Below are positions 60,302-64,000 of a stretch of DNA of 64,000 nucleotides, piece after piece. The notes under the pieces were generated by a model. That model searched no databases. It was given only the letters and a program-made list of their open reading frames with translations, and was not told the origin of the DNA. Each line of letters begins with the position of its first letter. Positions within the stretch are counted from its first letter, which is position 1. Source of the DNA: Streptomyces sp. Je 1-369 (GTDB lineage Bacteria > Actinomycetota > Actinomycetes > Streptomycetales > Streptomycetaceae); NCBI RefSeq assembly GCF_026810505.1, contig NZ_CP101750.1, positions 3,439,254 through 3,503,253 of the forward strand, written 5' to 3'. The position numbers and the translations under genes are program-made.

Positions 60302-63300
60302 CTACGAGTGCGTGCGCAGCAACGTCCTCATCGTCCGCATCGCCACCGACAGATTCGCCAGATCGAACGCGTCCGAGCTCTGGATCTCCTCCAGCGTCGA
60401 CCGCGCCCGGCTCAGGATCGGCGCGTTCTTCTCCTCCCACGCCTTGAACCGCTGCTCCGGCGTGGACTGGCCGTTGCCCGCCGCGAGGATGTCCGCCGTC
60501 AGCGCCGCGTGCGCCGCGTACAGGTCCTCGCGGATGGACGCGCGCGCCATGGACTGCCAGCGGTCGGCCCGCGGCAGCTCGATGATGCGGTCCATGAGCT
60601 GCGTGATGCGGAGCCGGTCCGCGACGTCGTAGTAGACCTCGGCGACCGCCATCGGCTCCTTGCCGGTCCGGTCGGCGACCGCGACGATGTCGAGGGCCGG
60701 GAAGGCGGAGGAGAACCCGGCGACACGGCGCGCCAGCTCCTCCGGCACGCCCGCGTCGGTCAGCTCGTCGCGGATGCCCTCGTACCACTCCAGGTCGGAG
60801 CCGCGGAGCAGCTGCGGCAGCTCCGCCCAGACCTCCGTGACGCCCTTGCTGAAGAAGCCGATGGTCTCGGCGAGCTGGAGCGGCTGCGGCCGGTTGTTGA
60901 GCAGCCAGCGCGAGCCGCGCTCGACGAGCCTGCGCGAGTGCAGCCGGATCCGGGTCTGGACGTCGGCGGCCACGACGTTGTCGAGCGCCTCGACCGCGTC
61001 CCACACCTCGCTCAGGCCGAAGATCTCGCGCGCGGCCATCTGCGCCCGCACGATCTCCTCCAGCGAGGCGCCCGTCTCCTCCCGCAGCCGGTGCAGGAAG
61101 GTCGAACCACCGGTGTTGACCGTGTCGTTCACGAGCACGGTCGTGATGATCTCGCGACGCAGCGCGTGCCCGTCGACCTGCTCGGGGAACTTCTCGTGCA
61201 GCGCCTTCGGGAAGTACGCGTGCAGCAGGCGCTGCAGGTACGGGTCGTCGGGCAGCGTCGTCTGGATCAGCTCGTCCGCGGCCGTGATCTTCGTGTAGGC
61301 GAGGAGCACGGCGAGCTCGGGCTGGGAGAGGCCGCGGCCGGAGTTGAGCAGCTCGCGGATCTGCCGGTCGTTGGGCAGGAACTCCAGGCCCCGGTCGAGG
61401 TGGCCCTGCTTGCCGAGCCTGCGCATGAAGCGCTGGTGGGCGTGGAGCAGGGACGACGACTGGAAGACGGCGTTGGCCAGCGCGGTGTTCTGCGCGTAGT
61501 TGTTGCGCAGCACCAGGTGGCCGACCTCGTCGGTCATCTCGGCGAGCAGCTTGTTGCGCTGCTTGACGGTCATGTCTCCGTTGGCGACGACCGCGTTGAG
61601 CAGGATCTTGATGTTCACCTCGTGGTCGGAGGTGTCCACGCCCGCGCTGTTGTCGATGGCGTCGGTGTTGATGCGGCCGCCGGAGCGCGCGAACTCGATG
61701 CGGCCCAGCTGGGTCAGACCGAGGTTGCCGCCCTCGCCGACGACCTTGACGCGCAGGTCCTGGCCGTCCACGCGGATCGCGTCGTTGGCCTTGTCGCCGA
61801 CGTCCGCGTTCGACTCGGCGGACGACTTCACGTACGTACCGATGCCGCCGTTCCACAGCAGGTCGACGGGTGCGTGGAGGATGGCCTTCATCAGGTCGGC
61901 CGGGGTCATCTTGGCGATCTTGCCCTCGATGCCGAGTGCCTCGCGGATCTGGGCGTTGAGCTGGATCGCCTTGGCGCTGCGCGGGAAGATGCCGCCACCC
62001 GCGGAGAGCAGCGCCTTGTCGTAGTCGGCCCACGAGGAGCGCGGCAGCTCGAAGAGGCGGCGGCGCTCGGCGTACGAGGTCGCCGCGTCCGGCTTCGGGT
62101 CGATGAAGATGTGCCGGTGGTCGAAGGCCGCGACGAGGCGGATGTGCTCGGAGAGCAGCATTCCGTTGCCGAACACGTCGCCGCTCATGTCGCCGACGCC
62201 GACGACGGTGAAGTCCTCGGACTGGGTGTCGCAGCCGAGCTCGCGGAAGTGCCGCTTCACGGACTCCCAGGCGCCGCGGGCGGTGATGCCCATGCCCTTG
62301 TGGTCGTACCCGGCGCTGCCGCCGGAGGCGAAGGCGTCGCCCAGCCAGAAGTTGTACGACTCGGCGACCTGGTTGGCGATGTCGGAGAACGTCGCCGTGC
62401 CCTTGTCGGCCGCGACGACGAGGTAGGTGTCGTCCTCGTCGTGCCGGACGACGTCCGCCGGGGGCACGACCTCGCCGGCCACCAGGTTGTCGGTGATGTC
62501 GAGCAGCGCGGAGATGAACGTCCTGTAGCAGGCGACGCCCTCCGCGAGCCACGCGTCGCGGTCCACCGACGGGTCGGGGAGCTGCTTGGCGACGAAGCCG
62601 CCCTTGGCGCCGACGGGCACGATGACGGTGTTCTTCACCATCTGCGCCTTCACGAGACCCAGGATCTCGGTCCGGAAGTCTTCCTTACGGTCGGACCAGC
62701 GCAGCCCGCCGCGCGCGACCTTGCCGAAGCGCAGGTGGACGCCCTCGACGCGGGGCGAGTACACCCAGATCTCGTACGCGGGACGGGGCGCGGGCAGGTC
62801 GGGGATGGCCTGCGGGTCGAACTTCATGGAGACGTAGTTGTGCGGCTTGCCGCCCTGCGACTCCTGGAAGAAATTGGTCCGCAGCGTCGCCTTGATGACG
62901 GTGAGGAAGGACCGCAGGATCCTGTCCTCGTCCAGGGACGCGACCTGGTCCAGGGCGCCGTCCAGCTCCTCCAGGAGCCCGTCGGTCAGCTCGGTCCCGG
63001 CGCGCTGGCGCTCCGGCGACATGCGCGCCTCGAAGAGCGAGACGAGCAGCCGGGTGGTGTGGACGTTGTTGCGGAGGGTGTCCTCCATGTAGTCCTGGCT
63101 GAACGTCGAACCGGCCTGCCGCAGGTACTTCGCGTACGCCCGGAGCACCATCGCCTGACGCCAGCTGAGCCCGGCCCGCAGCACCAGCGAGTTGAACCCG
63201 TCGACCTCGGCCTCACCGGTCCAGGCGGCGGCGAAGGCCTCCTGGAAGCGCTCGCGGCCGTCGTCGCCGAGGTAGTCGCCGTTGCCGTTCTGCGACTTGG

Positions 63301-64000
63301 GCAGGCGGAGCCCGAAGTCGTAGATCCACGCGTTCGTACGGTCCGTGCAGCGCAGTTCGTACGGACGCTCGTCGGTGACCTCGACGCCGAGGCGCTGGAG
63401 CACCGGCAGGACCGCGGAGAGCGAGACCTGGCCGCCCGTGCGGTAGATCTTGAAACGCCGCTCGCCGGGGGCGGCGCCCACCGGCTCGTACAGGGAGAGC
63501 GCGAAGTCCTTGTCGCCCGAGAGCTGCTCCAGGTGCTGGAGGTCGGCGACGGCGGCGCGCGGCGTGTGGTCCGCCTTGTACCCCTCGGGGAAGGCACCCC
63601 CGTACCGGCGGAGGAGTTCGGCGGCGCGCTCCTCGCCGCACTCGGCGGTCAGCGCCTCCGCGAAGCCGTCGGCCCAGGAGCGGGCGGCGTCGACGAGCCG
63701 CCCCTCGATGCGCTCGACATCGGCGTCGGAGAGATCGGGAACCTCGCCGCCCTTGGGAACGCGCACCACGAAGTGGATACGGGAGAGGATCGACTCCGTG
63801 TTCCAGGCGGTGAAGTCGACGCTGGCGCCGTTCAGCTCCTCCTTGAGGATGTCGATGACCCGCAGGCGGACGCCGGTGGTGTAGCGGTCGCGCGGCAGGT
63901 AGACCAGCGCCGAGTAGTAGCGCCCGTACTCGTCCTTGCGCAGGTACAGCCGCAGCCGACGCCGCTCCTGGAGGTAGAGCACACTCGTCACGATGGAGCG
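60302..64000 (-). CDS. gdh: NAD-specific glutamate dehydrogenase, large type, C-terminal part
   Basis: 1232 residues visible; the frame is open through the right window edge, so the N-terminal part (family length about 1,600 residues) is missing. Matching blocks of the large bacterial NAD-GDH: VTSVLYLPRDRYTTGVRLR-like start (SALVYLPRDRYTTGVRLRVI), then GGLRWSDRKEDFRTEILGLV, KNTVIVPVGAKGGFVAKQLP, GDMSGDVFGNGMLLSEHIRL, LWNGGIGTYVK and LGLTQLGRIEFARSGGRINT. The enzyme deaminates glutamate to 2-oxoglutarate with NAD in the cytoplasm. A strong terminator follows. The internal GTG near the edge is not the true start. Confidence 0.95.
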   Translation of the reverse strand, partial: RSIVTSVLYLQERRRLRLYLRKDEYGRYYSALVYLPRDRYTTGVRLRVIDILKEELNGASVDFTAWNTESILSRIHFVVRVPKGGEVPDLSDADVERIEGRLVDAARSWADGFAEALTAECGEERAAELLRRYGGAFPEGYKADHTPRAAVADLQHLEQLSGDKDFALSLYEPVGAAPGERRFKIYRTGGQVSLSAVLPVLQRLGVEVTDERPYELRCTDRTNAWIYDFGLRLPKSQNGNGDYLGDDGRERFQEAFAAAWTGEAEVDGFNSLVLRAGLSWRQAMVLRAYAKYLRQAGSTFSQDYMEDTLRNNVHTTRLLVSLFEARMSPERQRAGTELTDGLLEELDGALDQVASLDEDRILRSFLTVIKATLRTNFFQESQGGKPHNYVSMKFDPQAIPDLPAPRPAYEIWVYSPRVEGVHLRFGKVARGGLRWSDRKEDFRTEILGLVKAQMVKNTVIVPVGAKGGFVAKQLPDPSVDRDAWLAEGVACYRTFISALLDITDNLVAGEVVPPADVVRHDEDDTYLVVAADKGTATFSDIANQVAESYNFWLGDAFASGGSAGYDHKGMGITARGAWESVKRHFRELGCDTQSEDFTVVGVGDMSGDVFGNGMLLSEHIRLVAAFDHRHIFIDPKPDAATSYAERRRLFELPRSSWADYDKALLSAGGGIFPRSAKAIQLNAQIREALGIEGKIAKMTPADLMKAILHAPVDLLWNGGIGTYVKSSAESNADVGDKANDAIRVDGQDLRVKVVGEGGNLGLTQLGRIEFARSGGRINTDAIDNSAGVDTSDHEVNIKILLNAVVANGDMTVKQRNKLLAEMTDEVGHLVLRNNYAQNTALANAVFQSSSLLHAHQRFMRRLGKQGHLDRGLEFLPNDRQIRELLNSGRGLSQPELAVLLAYTKITAADELIQTTLPDDPYLQRLLHAYFPKALHEKFPEQVDGHALRREIITTVLVNDTVNTGGSTFLHRLREETGASLEEIVRAQMAAREIFGLSEVWDAVEALDNVVAADVQTRIRLHSRRLVERGSRWLLNNRPQPLQLAETIGFFSKGVTEVWAELPQLLRGSDLEWYEGIRDELTDAGVPEELARRVAGFSSAFPALDIVAVADRTGKEPMAVAEVYYDVADRLRITQLMDRIIELPRADRWQSMARASIREDLYAAHAALTADILAAGNGQSTPEQRFKAWEEKNAPILSRARSTLEEIQSSDAFDLANLSVAMRTMRTLLRTHS

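Overview
The window is high-GC actinobacterial DNA. Gene content, GTG and TTG starts, leaderless-looking promoters and gene order point to a Streptomyces chromosome. The order smpB-ssrA, ftsE-ftsX, prfB, a pair of Ser/Thr kinases, a glycopolymer cluster and a large NAD-glutamate dehydrogenase matches, from memory, the core region of S. coelicolor that holds pkaA/pkaB and the 180-kDa-type GDH. No rRNA, tRNA, prophage, complete insertion sequence or CRISPR array was seen.

Layout. (1) 1-8.2 kb holds mixed genes: the end of an EamA exporter, an NAD(P)-binding protein, two lipoproteins and a secreted protein, a divergent LysR/MFS pair, and a D-Ala-D-Ala carboxypeptidase. (2) 8.3-16.3 kb is a housekeeping block read mainly on the minus strand: tmRNA (ssrA), smpB, a PDZ/S41 protease, ftsX and ftsE, a sortase substrate ending in LAETG, and prfB. 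(3) 15-22.3 kb is a phospho-signalling block. It has two PknB-type kinases and a divergent FHA/FtsK-like ATPase; one kinase tail carries several TxVLP/TxVMP threonine motifs that could be FHA ligands. (4) 22.5-26.1 kb is a sugar ABC importer without its own ATPase. Its MalF-type permease carries a large extracytoplasmic insertion.

(5) 26.2-52.1 kb is a cell-surface glycopolymer cluster. It encodes a GT4-Stealth fusion, four long GT2-TagF-family polymerase-like proteins, two GT2 proteins with beta-rich tails, a polytopic GT-C-like membrane protein, GalE, and a TagG/TagH-type ABC exporter under a TetR regulator with two candidate operators. Two of the four polymerase-like proteins lack residues that are normally catalytic, which suggests accessory or re-purposed subunits. 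Between galE and the exporter lies about 1.5 kb of non-coding DNA. It is a nested palindrome: two arms of about 230 bp, eight copies of a 43-bp unit (five in one orientation, three in the other), and an inner element with perfect 33-bp inverted repeats. This is the most unusual DNA structure in the window.

(6) 52.3-55.9 kb is accessory: a secreted YVTN beta-propeller, then a small Cys-rich protein, a degenerate resolvase-like protein and an XRE/TPR regulator. (7) 56-60 kb, minus strand, is a second sugar set: NDP-sugar pyrophosphorylase, polyprenyl-phosphate sugar synthase, GtrA flippase-like protein and a GT-C-like membrane protein. It plausibly makes a lipid-linked sugar for the same envelope. 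(8) 60.3-64 kb is the C-terminal three quarters of NAD-specific glutamate dehydrogenase, cut by the window edge.
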